NCBI GenBank assembly: GCA_036375895.1
Contig: DASVBJ010000084.1
Coordinates: forward strand, 1-10,891
Source: DASVBJ01 sp036375895
GTDB taxonomy: Bacteria; Actinomycetota; Actinomycetes; JACCUZ01
Direction: 5' to 3'
Length of the DNA: 10,891 nucleotides
The notes beneath the pieces were generated by a model. The model saw only the letters and a list, made by a program, of their open reading frames with translations. It was not told where the DNA came from and made no database searches. Within the stretch, counting starts at the first letter, position 1; every line of letters begins with the position of its first letter. This document shows positions 1-7,583 of this stretch, in pieces. A program made the position numbers and the translations under genes.

Positions 1-204
1 AACGTGCAGAAGACGTACGACCAGCTGCTCGCCAAGGGGCGGACCAGCCTGGCGAACGCGTACGCCGTGGGCGTGCAGGTCGAGAAGGCGGACATCGCCG
101 ACCTGACCGACGCCGTCGACGGACTGACCGCCCCGGACGTGACACGCGTCTACCAGCACCTCACCATGGCCTCGCAGCATCACCTCGCCGCCTTCGGCGG
201 GTGA
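1..204 (+). CDS. DUF2202 ferritin-like protein, C-terminal fragment
   Basis: The reading frame is open from the first base to the TGA at 202-204, so only the last 67 residues are present and the start lies outside the window. The helical pattern and the segments TYDQLLAKG, ADIADL and RVYQHL, followed by a HHLAAFG ending, match the C-terminal half of DUF2202 proteins. That family has a ferritin-like four-helix bundle, and a glutamate in a V-E-x-A-D-I segment usually contributes to the metal site. Here that segment reads VEKADIADL. The biochemical role of the family is not established; a di-metal or redox role is inferred from the fold only. The GTG at 4 is an internal codon, not a start. The stop codon overlaps the GTG of the methyltransferase gene, suggesting co-transcription and translational coupling. 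Confidence 0.75.
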   Translation, partial: NVQKTYDQLLAKGRTSLANAYAVGVQVEKADIADLTDAVDGLTAPDVTRVYQHLTMASQHHLAAFGG

Positions 205-857
205 CGACCCCGAGACCTTGGAGCGGCCACGTGGACTCCGCGCACTGGGACGAGCGCTACGCCGGCAAGGAGCTGGTCTGGTCCGCCGGGCCGAACGTCT
301 TCGTCGCCGACGCGACGGCCGACCTTCCACCCGGCGCGGTGCTCGACCTGGCCGCCGGCGAGGGCCGCAATGCCCTCTGGCTCGCCGAGCGGGGGTGGCG
401 GGCCACCGCCGTCGACTTCTCCCGGGTTGCCCTCGACCGGGCCGAGGCGCTGGCTCGGGAGCGAGACATCCGCCCGCCCGGCTCGTTCACCACGGTGCAC
501 GCAGACCTGCTCGACTACGTGCCGCCCGCCCGCTCGTACGACCTCGTCCTCGTCGCCTACCTGCAGGTGCCCGCCGCCGAGCGCCGGCTGGTCCTGCGCC
601 GGGCCGCGGAGGCCGTCGCCGCGGGCGGGACCCTGCTGGTGGTCGCGCACGACAGCGACAACCTCGCGCACGGCACCGGCGGCCCGCAGGACCCGACGGT
701 GCTCTACACCGCCGCCGACGTGGTGGCGGACATCGCCGGCACCGGGCTCGAGGTGACGCGGGCCGAGCCCGTCCGCCGCGTGGTGCCGGCCGACGACGGT
801 GACCGAGAGGCCATCGACGCGCTGCTGCTGGCCCGGCGTCCGGTCGCGGGAGCGTGA
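201..857 (+). CDS. class I SAM-dependent methyltransferase (TehB-like)
   Basis: This 218-residue protein has a Rossmann-type methyltransferase core. The glycine-rich motif I (VLDLAAGEGRN) is at about residues 48-57. An acidic residue after strand 2 (AVDFS, D72) would hold the ribose hydroxyls of S-adenosylmethionine. The fourth strand is DLVLVAYLQV at about 114-123. The N-terminal WDERYAG and VWSAGPN segments are typical of the small TehB/thiopurine-methyltransferase-like cytoplasmic enzymes common in actinobacteria. The substrate cannot be read from the sequence; tellurite, thiol or other small-molecule detoxification is only a family-level guess. The chosen start is the GTG at 201, which overlaps the previous stop as GTGA. 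A GTG at 231 (residue 11), just before the conserved WDERY, is a possible alternative. Pairing with the DUF2202 gene suggests a two-gene unit. Confidence 0.85.
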   Translation: MTTPRPWSGHVDSAHWDERYAGKELVWSAGPNVFVADATADLPPGAVLDLAAGEGRNALWLAERGWRATAVDFSRVALDRAEALARERDIRPPGSFTTVHADLLDYVPPARSYDLVLVAYLQVPAAERRLVLRRAAEAVAAGGTLLVVAHDSDNLAHGTGGPQDPTVLYTAADVVADIAGTGLEVTRAEPVRRVVPADDGDREAIDALLLARRPVAGA

Positions 858-918
858 GAAGGAGCTTGCCCCGCCAGCGGGTCGACCGACCTCGTCTGCA
901 CCCGAACGCGGCCAGGTG

Positions 919-946
919 GTGACAGCAGCGATCAACGGGGTAAGAC
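919..946 (+). promoter_or_regulatory. candidate leaderless promoter of the kinase gene
   Basis: A -35-like GTGACA (919-924; five of six match TTGACA) lies 16 bases before a -10-like TAAGAC (941-946), which fits TANNNT except for the last base. The -10 box ends 7 bases before the GTG start at 954, so transcription would begin at or beside the start codon. No AGGAGG-like site lies just before the GTG, which agrees with a leaderless mRNA, a common form in actinobacteria. This is a prediction from spacing and sequence only. Confidence 0.4.
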
Positions 947-953
947 CGGCCAG

Positions 954-2561
954 GTGAACCCGTCTGACGCGAAGGCGACAGTTGTCGGTGGCCGCTACCT
1001 GCTCGAGCGGTCGATCGGCCGCGGCGGCATGGGCACGGTGTGGCGCGGACGCGACCAGCTGCTCGACCGGGAGGTCGCGGTCAAGGAGGTCCGCTTCCCG
1101 GCCGAGGTGGGCCGGCAGGAGCAGGACGAGCTGCGCGAGCGCACGCTGCGCGAGGCGCGCACCACTGCTCGGCTGACCCACCCCAACGTCGTCACGACCT
1201 ATGACGTGGTCGAGGAGGACGGCCGTCCGTGGATCGTCATGGAGCTGCTCGATGCCCGCAGCCTGAGCGAGGAGCTCCGGGAGAACGGCCCGCTGCCCCC
1301 GCACCGGGTCGCCGAGCTGGGCCTGGCGCTGCTCGGCGCCCTCGATGCGTCGCACCGGCAGGGCATCGTGCACCGGGACGTGAAGCCGGGCAACGTGCTG
1401 CTGACCGGGGACGGGCGCCCCGTGCTCACCGACTTCGGCATCGCGACCACGGCAGGCGACCCCTCCCTCACCTCCACCGGCGTGGTCCTCGGCTCACCTG
1501 CCTACATGTCGCCGGAGCGCGCCCGAGGGCAGCGACCCGGGCCCGAGGCCGACCTGTGGTCACTCGGCGCAACGCTCTACGCAGCCGCCGAAGGGCGCCC
1601 GCCGTACGACGGCGACAACGCGCTCGGCACACTGACCGCGGTCATCTCCAACCCGGTGGACCCGCCGACGGTCAGCGGCCCGCTCGCGGAGGCGATCCTC
1701 GGGCTGCTGGAGAAGGACCCCGCGGACCGGCTGACGATCGAGCAGACCCGCGCGCTGCTGACCAAGGCGGCCGCTGACCGGTCCACGGCGGCGACGCCCG
1801 CGCCGGCTGCCGCGGCCGTCGCGCTCGACCGCGCGTCGCGCACCGAGGCGCTGCCGGTGGAGGCCGACGCGGCACCGGTTGCCCCCGTGGCCACAACGCC
1901 CCCGCCCCCGCCCGCGCGTCGTCGCGGCTGGCTGTTCCTCGCCGGCGCCCTGGGGCTGGCTCTGCTGGCCGCGGTCACGGCCGGTGCGCTGATGACCGCG
2001 GGCGGTGGCGACCCGCAGAAAAGCGCCAAGGACCCGTCGAGCCCCACACCCTCGACAAGCTCCAGCACGCCGTCCAGCACCGCGCCGTCGACGACCGCGT
2101 CCAGCCCCAGCCCGACCCGCGCCGACGGTGTGCCGGCCGGCTACCGGCTGTACCGCGACCCGACCGGCTTCACGGTGGCGGTGCCGGCGGGCTGGCAGGA
2201 GAGCCGGGACGGCACGCGCGTCGACTTCCGTGACCCCGCGGACGGCTCCCGTTTCCTGCGGTTCGACCAGACCGACCAGCCGAAGGACGACCCGAAGAAG
2301 GACTGGGAGAAGCAGGAGAAGGCCTTCCGCGAGACCCACGACAACTACGAGCGGATCCGCATCGAGGACGTCGACTACCGGGACTTCGACGCGGCCGACT
2401 GGGAGTTCACCTTCGGCGCCGGCACCCACGTGCTCGACCGCGGTTTCGTGGCGGGCGACAGGGGTTACGCCATCTACGTGTCGTCGTCGGAGAGCGGGTG
2501 GGCCGACACCCAGCAGGTCTTCGACACCGCAGCCGACTCGTTCCGCCCCGCCGGCGACTAG
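954..2561 (+). CDS. transmembrane serine/threonine protein kinase (PknB-type)
   Basis: This 535-residue, Hanks-type kinase has a cytoplasmic catalytic domain at about residues 15-270. It shows the glycine loop (GRGGMG, 22-27), the ATP-binding lysine (VAVK, K44), the helix-C glutamate (E67), the catalytic HRD (D142), N147, the DFG (D160) and the SPAYMSPE segment (181-188). All key residues are present, so it should be active; the HRD arginine implies activation by loop phosphorylation. An Ala/Pro-rich juxtamembrane segment (about 275-324) leads to one membrane helix (about 325-346). A Ser/Thr/Pro stalk (about 355-390) carries an extracellular C-terminal domain (about 395-533) that starts YRLYRDPTGFTVAVPAGW. 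This domain is not PASTA and contains no cysteine; it resembles the lipoprotein-like outer domains of other actinobacterial kinases, and its ligand is unknown. The gene converges on the DUF2207 gene. The start is the GTG at 954, without a Shine-Dalgarno site. Confidence 0.93.
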   Translation: MNPSDAKATVVGGRYLLERSIGRGGMGTVWRGRDQLLDREVAVKEVRFPAEVGRQEQDELRERTLREARTTARLTHPNVVTTYDVVEEDGRPWIVMELLDARSLSEELRENGPLPPHRVAELGLALLGALDASHRQGIVHRDVKPGNVLLTGDGRPVLTDFGIATTAGDPSLTSTGVVLGSPAYMSPERARGQRPGPEADLWSLGATLYAAAEGRPPYDGDNALGTLTAVISNPVDPPTVSGPLAEAILGLLEKDPADRLTIEQTRALLTKAAADRSTAATPAPAAAAVALDRASRTEALPVEADAAPVAPVATTPPPPPARRRGWLFLAGALGLALLAAVTAGALMTAGGGDPQKSAKDPSSPTPSTSSSTPSSTAPSTTASSPSPTRADGVPAGYRLYRDPTGFTVAVPAGWQESRDGTRVDFRDPADGSRFLRFDQTDQPKDDPKKDWEKQEKAFRETHDNYERIRIEDVDYRDFDAADWEFTFGAGTHVLDRGFVAGDRGYAIYVSSSESGWADTQQVFDTAADSFRPAGD

Positions 2562-2621
2562 GTCACCAGGCGGCCAGATCAGCAGGCGCCGCGGTCACCA
2601 GGCGCCGCGGGTCACCACGCG
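2561..2621. repeat. short direct repeats between convergent genes
   Basis: A 12-base unit GGTCACCAGGCG occurs at 2561-2572 and 2593-2604, and a near copy (GGTCACCACGCG) at 2610-2621. The last two lie in a slightly longer, 17-base-period duplication (CAGGCGCCGCGG followed by GTCAC). The first copy starts on the last base of the kinase stop codon and the third covers the DUF2207 stop codon. This is all the 50-bp convergent spacer contains; I find no clear stem-loop terminator here. Confidence 0.6.
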
Positions 2622-4438
2622 CCGCCACCTCCACCGCCCCCGCCCCCGCCGGAGGACCCGCCTCCGCCGAACCCCGACCCGCCGGACGACGAGGCGCTGG
2701 CCGCGGCCATGGCCCCGGCCGTGGATGCCGTGAAGCCGCCGAGGGAGTCGGCGAAGTGGTCGGGACTCCATCCGGCCGGCCCGACGTACCAGCCCGGTGC
2801 GCCCGCCCCGGCCTCCTGGGACAGCGGGCCGAAGACGCGCACCCACCGTTCGGCGTCCCCGAAGACGACGGCGTAGGGCAGGTACCGGCCGAAGACGTCC
2901 TGCTGCTCCTCGTACCGAAGCTGGCCGGCCTCGGCGGTGTGCAGGTACTCACGGAAGCCCCGGACCTGCGCCAGCACGGCGGTGCCCCGTGCCGTGCGCG
3001 CGGGCATCCGCCGCGACAGCAGCCACGTCCCCAGACCGACGAGCGTGACCGCGGCGCCGACCGGGACCCAGTGGTTGCGCTCGGCGAGCGTGACGGTCAG
3101 CCAGCCGCCACCGATCGCGAGCACGATGCCGGCCATGCCCCATCGACCGCGCACGCGGTCCGGGCGACCCCGGAACCAACCGGCCTTCGTGACGTCGTCG
3201 TAGAGCTCGTTCTGCACGCGCCGGAGCCGGGACGCGAAGGTGCGCTTCAGGTCGGAGAGCAGCACCTGCTCCCCGCCGGAGAACAGCCCGTCGTAGAGGG
3301 TGCGCTCATAGGTCAGCAGCGGCCCCTCTCCCCCGGCCAGCTTGACCAGCCGCCAGTCGCGCGAGGAGAAGAGCCCTCGCCGCGGCAGCTCCTCGATGCG
3401 CAGGTGGCCGCGCACCGCCAGGTCGACGATCGTCGCGGTCACGTCGAGCACGTTGGCCCGCTCGTCGAGCAGCGTGCCGACCTGGCCGGGTCGCAGCCCC
3501 TCCGGCGGCCGGAACTGCACCGCCACGGGCCCGCTCCCGACGAGCGGGACCTCTTCCTCGAGCACCTCCATGCCGGGCGCCGGCACCTGGCCGGGCACCT
3601 GGTCGGCGAAGCGGCGGTCGCGGCCGTTCTTCGTCACCAGCCAGCCGAGCCCGAGGCCGCCGAGGGCGACGATCGCCGCCGCCAGCCCGCCGGTGAGCGG
3701 CGTCGGCGTGACCGCGCGGGCGAGGGTGTGCCGCTCCTCCAGGATCGGACCGGTCGCCGCGACCGCGTCCCGGGGCAGCCCGACGACGACGGTCAGCGCC
3801 TCCCCCGGCTGCAGGTCGGCGGTCTGCCCGAACGTCAGCGACGTGGGGTTGGGCCCGGTGGCGAGGATCTGGCACGGCAACGAGCTGCCCACCGGCCCGG
3901 CAAAGCAGGCGGAACGCTCGACGGGGACCGGGGCGATGACCCGCACGTGCGGCTGGGCCACGGGCACGTCCCACTCGCCGCCGATCGCGTTCCAGTACAG
4001 CTCGACGTGGTCGGGGAAGGCGTTGAGGGCGCCCTGCACGGTGTAGGCGAGGCGGTAGGACTGCCGGCCGGTGACCGTGCGGTCGGGGTCGCCGATCCGG
4101 AGGACGGTGTCGCCGGACTCCTCGCTGCGCTTCACCTCGGTGGGCGCGCCGGTGCTGCTCGCGACGTGCACGTCGTCGACGCGGTAGACCCGGTCGTGGT
4201 CCGCGTCGTAGGGCACGCGGGTCGGGATGGTACGGACGAGGCCGTGCCGCTCGCTGCCACCGAAGTCGTAGACGATGGTCTCGGCGACCGCGAGCGTCCC
4301 GTCGGCGCGAACCGCCAGCACCACGTCGTACGACGTGATCCGCCCGCCGGTCGCGGCCCCCACGCCCGGCCCGGGCCACAGGACGAGCAGCGGCAGCAGC
4401 GGCACCGCCACCAGAAGCAGCACCCCCCGGCGCAGCAT
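2612..4438 (-). CDS. DUF2207 domain-containing membrane protein
   Basis: This 608-residue protein has the usual DUF2207 layout. An N-terminal signal or membrane helix (about residues 4-22) is followed by an extracellular beta-rich DUF2207 domain (about 33-225), with the typical opening ITSYDVVLAVRADGTLAVAET and a SERHGLVRTIP segment. A membrane helix follows (about 248-268), then a cytoplasmic stretch (about 275-430) and a pair of helices (about 434-475). The C-terminal region (about 476-575) ends in a low-complexity Ser/Gly tail with ten consecutive glycines before the final AW. C178 and C189 in the outer domain could form a disulfide. The function of the family is unknown; an envelope role is suggested by topology and neighbours. 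The ATG lies 5 bp after the smpB stop, so translation is probably coupled to smpB. Confidence 0.88.
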   Translation of the reverse strand: MLRRGVLLLVAVPLLPLLVLWPGPGVGAATGGRITSYDVVLAVRADGTLAVAETIVYDFGGSERHGLVRTIPTRVPYDADHDRVYRVDDVHVASSTGAPTEVKRSEESGDTVLRIGDPDRTVTGRQSYRLAYTVQGALNAFPDHVELYWNAIGGEWDVPVAQPHVRVIAPVPVERSACFAGPVGSSLPCQILATGPNPTSLTFGQTADLQPGEALTVVVGLPRDAVAATGPILEERHTLARAVTPTPLTGGLAAAIVALGGLGLGWLVTKNGRDRRFADQVPGQVPAPGMEVLEEEVPLVGSGPVAVQFRPPEGLRPGQVGTLLDERANVLDVTATIVDLAVRGHLRIEELPRRGLFSSRDWRLVKLAGGEGPLLTYERTLYDGLFSGGEQVLLSDLKRTFASRLRRVQNELYDDVTKAGWFRGRPDRVRGRWGMAGIVLAIGGGWLTVTLAERNHWVPVGAAVTLVGLGTWLLSRRMPARTARGTAVLAQVRGFREYLHTAEAGQLRYEEQQDVFGRYLPYAVVFGDAERWVRVFGPLSQEAGAGAPGWYVGPAGWSPDHFADSLGGFTASTAGAMAAASASSSGGSGFGGGGSSGGGGGGGGGGAW

Positions 4439-4443
4439 CCGGG

Positions 4444-4917
4444 TCAGCCCCCGCGATGGCGTTGAGCCAGGGCCCGCTCGGTCTCGCGCTTTGCCTGCTT
4501 CTCGGCCAGGGCCACCCGCTTGTCGTAGCTGCGCTTGCCACGGGCCAGCGCGATCTCGACCTTCGCCCGGCCGTCCTTGAAGTAGAGCGCGAGCGGCACC
4601 AGCGTGACGCCGGTCTCCTTCGTCTTGCCGATGAGCCGCAGGATCTCCTGCCGGTGAAGCAGCAGCTTGCGCTCACGGCGCGGCTCGTGGTTGGTCCACG
4701 TGCCCTCGGTGTACTCCGGGATGTGCACGCCGGCGAGCCAGGCCTCGCCGTCACGGATGTGTGCGTAGCCGTCGACGAGCGAGGCGTGGCCGGCACGCAG
4801 CGACTTGACCTCGGTGCCGGTCAGCACCAGGCCCGCCTCGAACACCTCGTCGATGTGGTAGTCGTGCCGGGCCTTGCGGTTCTGTGCGACGAACTTGCGC
4901 CCCTTCTCCTTGGGCAT
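4444..4917 (-). CDS. smpB: SsrA-binding protein SmpB
   Basis: SmpB binds tmRNA and brings it to stalled ribosomes, where the tRNA-like and mRNA-like parts of tmRNA release the ribosome and tag the nascent peptide. The 157-residue product has normal family length and shows the diagnostic segments: KFVAQNRKARHDY near the N-terminus, GLVLTGTEVKSLRAG at about 29-43, HIPEYTEGTWTNHEPRRERKLL at about 64-85 (conserved core TNHEP.R.RKLLLH), and LVPLALYFKDGRAKVEIALARGK at about 106-128. The C-terminal tail is basic (KRVALAEKQAKRETERAL), as expected for the part that enters the mRNA channel. It starts 8 bp after the S41 protease stop and ends 5 bp before the DUF2207 start. No tmRNA gene (ssrA) is visible next to it or elsewhere in the window, although ssrA is often nearby. 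Confidence 0.98.
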   Translation of the reverse strand: MPKEKGRKFVAQNRKARHDYHIDEVFEAGLVLTGTEVKSLRAGHASLVDGYAHIRDGEAWLAGVHIPEYTEGTWTNHEPRRERKLLLHRQEILRLIGKTKETGVTLVPLALYFKDGRAKVEIALARGKRSYDKRVALAEKQAKRETERALAQRHRGG

Positions 4918-4925
4918 GCCCGGCC

Positions 4926-6098
4926 TCAGCCCCGCCCCGTGCCGTCGAGAGCGGCCAGCAGCCCCGAGAGCACCTCGATGGCCCGCCGCTCGGCGCCCTG
5001 CGGCGCCTCAGTGGCGGGGACGGCGACGTCCGGCTCGAGACCCACCCCGTCGAGACTGCGACCCGACGGCGTGAGGTAGCGGCCCACGGTTAGCTCGATG
5101 GCCGATCCGTCGGACAGCCGGGTCGGCTCCTGCACCGAGCCCTTGCCGTAGGTGCGCGACCCGACGATCACCGCGCGGTTGCGGTCCTGGAGGGCGGCCG
5201 CGACGACCTCTGCGGCACTCGCGGTCGACGCGTCGACGAGCACCACCAGCGGCGTGGTGACGTCCCCGCCGCTGAACGCCTGCAGCGTCTGGGCCTGCTC
5301 GCCGCGGCGCTGGTAGGAGACGACCGGGCCGCCGTCGAGGAAGACCGAGGCCACCTCCACGGCCTCGTCGAGCAGGCCGCCCGGGTTGTCGCGCAGGTCG
5401 AGCACGACGCCGCCGCGGTGGCCGGGCTGGCCGTCGGACAGCGCGCGGCGAACCTCCCGGCCGACCCCGCGGGTGAAGGCGGCGATGCGGATGCGCGAGA
5501 TGTCACCCCGCAGGTGCTCGACGGCCACGTCGTCGGTGGTGAAGCTCACCCGGGTCAGGGTCAAGGTCATGGTGGTGCCGGCCCGGCGTACGGCGAGCCG
5601 CACCGAGGTGTGCTCCTTGCCGCGCAGCAACGCGGCGACGGTGCGCACGTCCGCCGTGCTGGTGTCGCGGTCGGCGACCGCCACCAGGACGTCTCCCGGG
5701 AGCACGCCCGCCTGGGCGGCGGGCGAGGCCGGCTGCACGCTGCCCACCTCGACGCCGCCCTGCCCGCGGGTGGCCCGCAGCCACAGGCCCACGCCCGAGT
5801 ACTGGCCGTCGAGCGCGTCCTGGAAGGACGAGAACTCGGTCGCGCCGTAGTAGGTCGACCACCGGTCGCCGAGTGACTGCAGCATTCCTTCGACCGCGGC
5901 CCGCTCCAACGCGTCGCGCTGCACGGGCTGGGCCGCCTGAGCCGCGATGCGGTCGGCTGCCTCGTCGATGACCCCCGACTTCGACGCCGCCGGCTCCCCG
6001 CGACTGCCCACGACGCCGGTGACCACGCCGCCGACGTAGGCCAGCGCGACCGCGGTCACCAGGGCGGCAACGCGGAGAACACGGCGCAGTGAGGGCAC
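4926..6098 (-). CDS. S41 family C-terminal processing peptidase (CtpA/Prc type)
   Basis: This 390-residue protein has an N-terminal membrane anchor or signal (about 8-30), a helical segment (about 40-95), a PDZ domain (about 98-182, with AGVLPGDVLVAV) and an S41 protease domain (about 186-365). The catalytic Ser/Lys pair is S294 (STASAAE) and K319 (TYGKGSVQ), 25 residues apart as in other CtpA enzymes. The LDLRDNPGG segment at 233-241 is also typical. S41 proteases cut exported proteins near their C-termini, and bacterial members often control cell-wall hydrolases. The location next to an M23 hydrolase and FtsEX makes such a link plausible, but no substrate can be named. The start is a GTG at 6098-6096 without a Shine-Dalgarno site; a TAGACT box 6 bases upstream suggests a leaderless transcript. 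The gene is followed closely by smpB. Confidence 0.94.
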   Translation of the reverse strand: MPSLRRVLRVAALVTAVALAYVGGVVTGVVGSRGEPAASKSGVIDEAADRIAAQAAQPVQRDALERAAVEGMLQSLGDRWSTYYGATEFSSFQDALDGQYSGVGLWLRATRGQGGVEVGSVQPASPAAQAGVLPGDVLVAVADRDTSTADVRTVAALLRGKEHTSVRLAVRRAGTTMTLTLTRVSFTTDDVAVEHLRGDISRIRIAAFTRGVGREVRRALSDGQPGHRGGVVLDLRDNPGGLLDEAVEVASVFLDGGPVVSYQRRGEQAQTLQAFSGGDVTTPLVVLVDASTASAAEVVAAALQDRNRAVIVGSRTYGKGSVQEPTRLSDGSAIELTVGRYLTPSGRSLDGVGLEPDVAVPATEAPQGAERRAIEVLSGLLAALDGTGRG

Positions 6099-6104
6099 CG
6101 TAGG

Positions 6105-6110
6105 AGTCTA
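6105..6110 (-). promoter_or_regulatory. candidate -10 box, leaderless promoter of the S41 gene
   Basis: On the minus strand TAGACT fits the actinobacterial -10 consensus TANNNT and ends 6 bases before the GTG start. The spacing would put the first transcribed base at the start codon. There is no ribosome binding site between the box and the GTG. I find no good -35 hexamer 16-18 bases further upstream, so the call rests on the -10 box and spacing. Confidence 0.35.
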
Positions 6111-6157
6111 GGGCCGGGGCCTGGCGGCCAGCACCTTGCGACGGAAGGAGCGCCCGT

Positions 6158-7456
6158 TCAGAGCACCGGCGACGGTCCGTTCGGGCACAGCGACGCGACC
6201 GTCCGCCGGGAGCCGCCGAACCACCCCATCGGGTCGTAGGCGGTGTCGCCGATCACCACGTTGAAGTGCAGGTGCGGGCCCGTCGCGAACCCTGAGGAGC
6301 CCACCCGGCCGATGACCTGGCCGCGCCGGACCTGCTGGCCGACCGAGACGCCGAACGAGTTCTGGTGGGCGTACCAGGTCGTCAGGCCGCCGCCGTGCGC
6401 GATGATCGTCGTGTAGCCGTCCCACGCGCTGTAAGTGGTCGCGATGACGACGCCGGAGTCGGCGGCGTAGATCGGGGCGCCACCGCCCGGGGCGATGTCG
6501 ATGCCCGCGTGGCAGCTCGGGCTGCCGGTGACCGGGTTGGTGCGGTAGCCGGCGTAGGTGCTGATGCGGCCGTTCGCCGGGAAGAACAGGCTGCCGCCTC
6601 CGCCGCTGAACCCGCCCCCGCGGGACCGCCGGGCCGCACGGGCGCGCCGCTCGGCCGCCGCCGCCAGGGCCGCGATACGACGGGCCAGGGCACGGGACTG
6701 GGCCTGCGCCTGGGCGAGGCGGCGCTGCTCGGCTGCCTTCTCCCTGGCGACGGCGCGCATGGCGCCGGCCCGGGCGGCGACGAGTGCCTGCACCCGACGC
6801 TGCGCGGCCAGGGCCCTCTGCTCCAGCCCCTTGATCTTGATGACGAGCTTCTCCTGCTCGCGCTTCATCGCGGCGAGCTGGGCCTTCTTGGCGTCAAGCG
6901 TGGCCTTCTGCGCAGCCAGGTCGGCCCGGTCCTCCGCGAGGTCACCGAGCACCGCGCCCTGCGAGCGCATCGCGTTCTGCACCAGCACGAGGCGGGTGGC
7001 GAAGTCGTCCGGCGAGTCGGAGTCGAGCACCACCGCGAGCTCGGCGTAGCTGCCCTGCCGGTAGGAGGCGCTGGCGATCTTGCCCAACGTGGTCTGGGTC
7101 GCCTCGATCTTCTGCTGTGTCGCGGCGATCTGACGCTCGGCCCGGTCGACCTCGGCCTGGGCGACCCTGAGCTGGTCGGCCAGCATGCGGTCGCGCGCCT
7201 GGGCGGCGGCGAGCTGACCACGAACCCTGGCAACGGCTGCCCGTGCGGCGGGCAGCTTGGCCTCGGCCTGCCGGAGGGCGATCACGGCGCGGGCAAGCTG
7301 CGCCGACGTCTCGGACAGGTCGTGCTTGAGGTTTTCGATAGCGGCGTCCACGGCCCGCTTCTTGCGCCGCTCGTCGGAGGCCGAGGCCGGCCCCAGAACC
7401 CCTGTGCACAGAGCGAACACGACAAGAACTGCGGTGAAGACCGTACGGAATCGCAT
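6158..7456 (-). CDS. secreted coiled-coil M23 (LytM) peptidoglycan endopeptidase
   Basis: This 432-residue exported protein has a signal peptide (about 1-27, ending near PASAS) and a long Ala/Gln/Arg/Lys-rich coiled coil (about 31-270). A Gly/Ser linker (about 279-289) leads to a C-terminal M23 domain (about 291-415). The zinc ligands H316 and D320 (CHAGID) and H397 (HLHF), and the catalytic histidines H364 (WYAH) and H395, are all present, so it should be an active metallo-endopeptidase cutting peptide cross-links in peptidoglycan. The layout matches EnvC/PcsB-like partners of FtsEX, in which the coiled coil blocks or positions the hydrolase until FtsX engages it. The gene lies directly downstream of ftsX, which supports this role. 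The ATG at 7456 has a GGAGAG about 11 bases upstream. Unlike E. coli EnvC, whose own catalytic site is degenerate, this one looks catalytic. Confidence 0.92.
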   Translation of the reverse strand: MRFRTVFTAVLVVFALCTGVLGPASASDERRKKRAVDAAIENLKHDLSETSAQLARAVIALRQAEAKLPAARAAVARVRGQLAAAQARDRMLADQLRVAQAEVDRAERQIAATQQKIEATQTTLGKIASASYRQGSYAELAVVLDSDSPDDFATRLVLVQNAMRSQGAVLGDLAEDRADLAAQKATLDAKKAQLAAMKREQEKLVIKIKGLEQRALAAQRRVQALVAARAGAMRAVAREKAAEQRRLAQAQAQSRALARRIAALAAAAERRARAARRSRGGGFSGGGGSLFFPANGRISTYAGYRTNPVTGSPSCHAGIDIAPGGGAPIYAADSGVVIATTYSAWDGYTTIIAHGGGLTTWYAHQNSFGVSVGQQVRRGQVIGRVGSSGFATGPHLHFNVVIGDTAYDPMGWFGGSRRTVASLCPNGPSPVL

Positions 7457-7534
7457 TGCTGGGAGCTCTCCGGGTTCGGGGGTGGTGCCGGCGGTGCCTG
7501 CCCTTCCTATCGGCGTGACCCCGCCGGACCCCGA

Positions 7535-7580
7535 CCCAAAGACGTTCTTTTTGCCCGTTCTTGGGTTTAGCCCGTACGGG
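7535..7580 (-). promoter_or_regulatory. AT-richer, structured spacer between ftsX and the M23 gene
   Basis: Three bases after the ftsX stop codon there is a perfect palindrome CCCGTACGGG (7571-7580). Next to it, 7535-7567 has runs of A or T unlike the surrounding GC-rich DNA. It contains an inverted repeat CCCAA...TTGGG around two copies of CGTTCTT. The spacer could hold a partial terminator, an attenuator or a promoter for the peptidase genes. I cannot place clear -35 and -10 boxes. The rest of the 127-bp gap (7457-7534) shows only a likely GGAGAG ribosome site. Confidence 0.3.
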
Positions 7581-7583
7581 TTG

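Noticed and set aside
180..1373. Minus-strand 397-codon frame over the methyltransferase and kinase
   Set aside because: It spans two good genes and their intergenic gap, and its composition is typical of antisense frames.
4438..4443. tmRNA gene (ssrA) beside smpB
   Set aside because: Only 5 bp separate smpB from the next gene, and no tRNA-like ends with an Ala tag frame are seen elsewhere in the window.
2498..4465. Long plus-strand open frame (655 codons) opposite DUF2207
   Set aside because: It is a shadow of the minus-strand gene in GC-rich DNA. The translation is low-complexity Arg/Pro/Gly/Ala without recognisable domains, while the opposite strand encodes a clear DUF2207 protein.
7457..7583. 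c-di-AMP (ydaO-type) riboswitch before the M23 gene, as seen for other actinobacterial wall hydrolases
   Set aside because: The fragment CGAACCCG is present, but the spacer lacks the other conserved blocks (such as GGGGTGAAT) and is shorter than a typical ydaO element.
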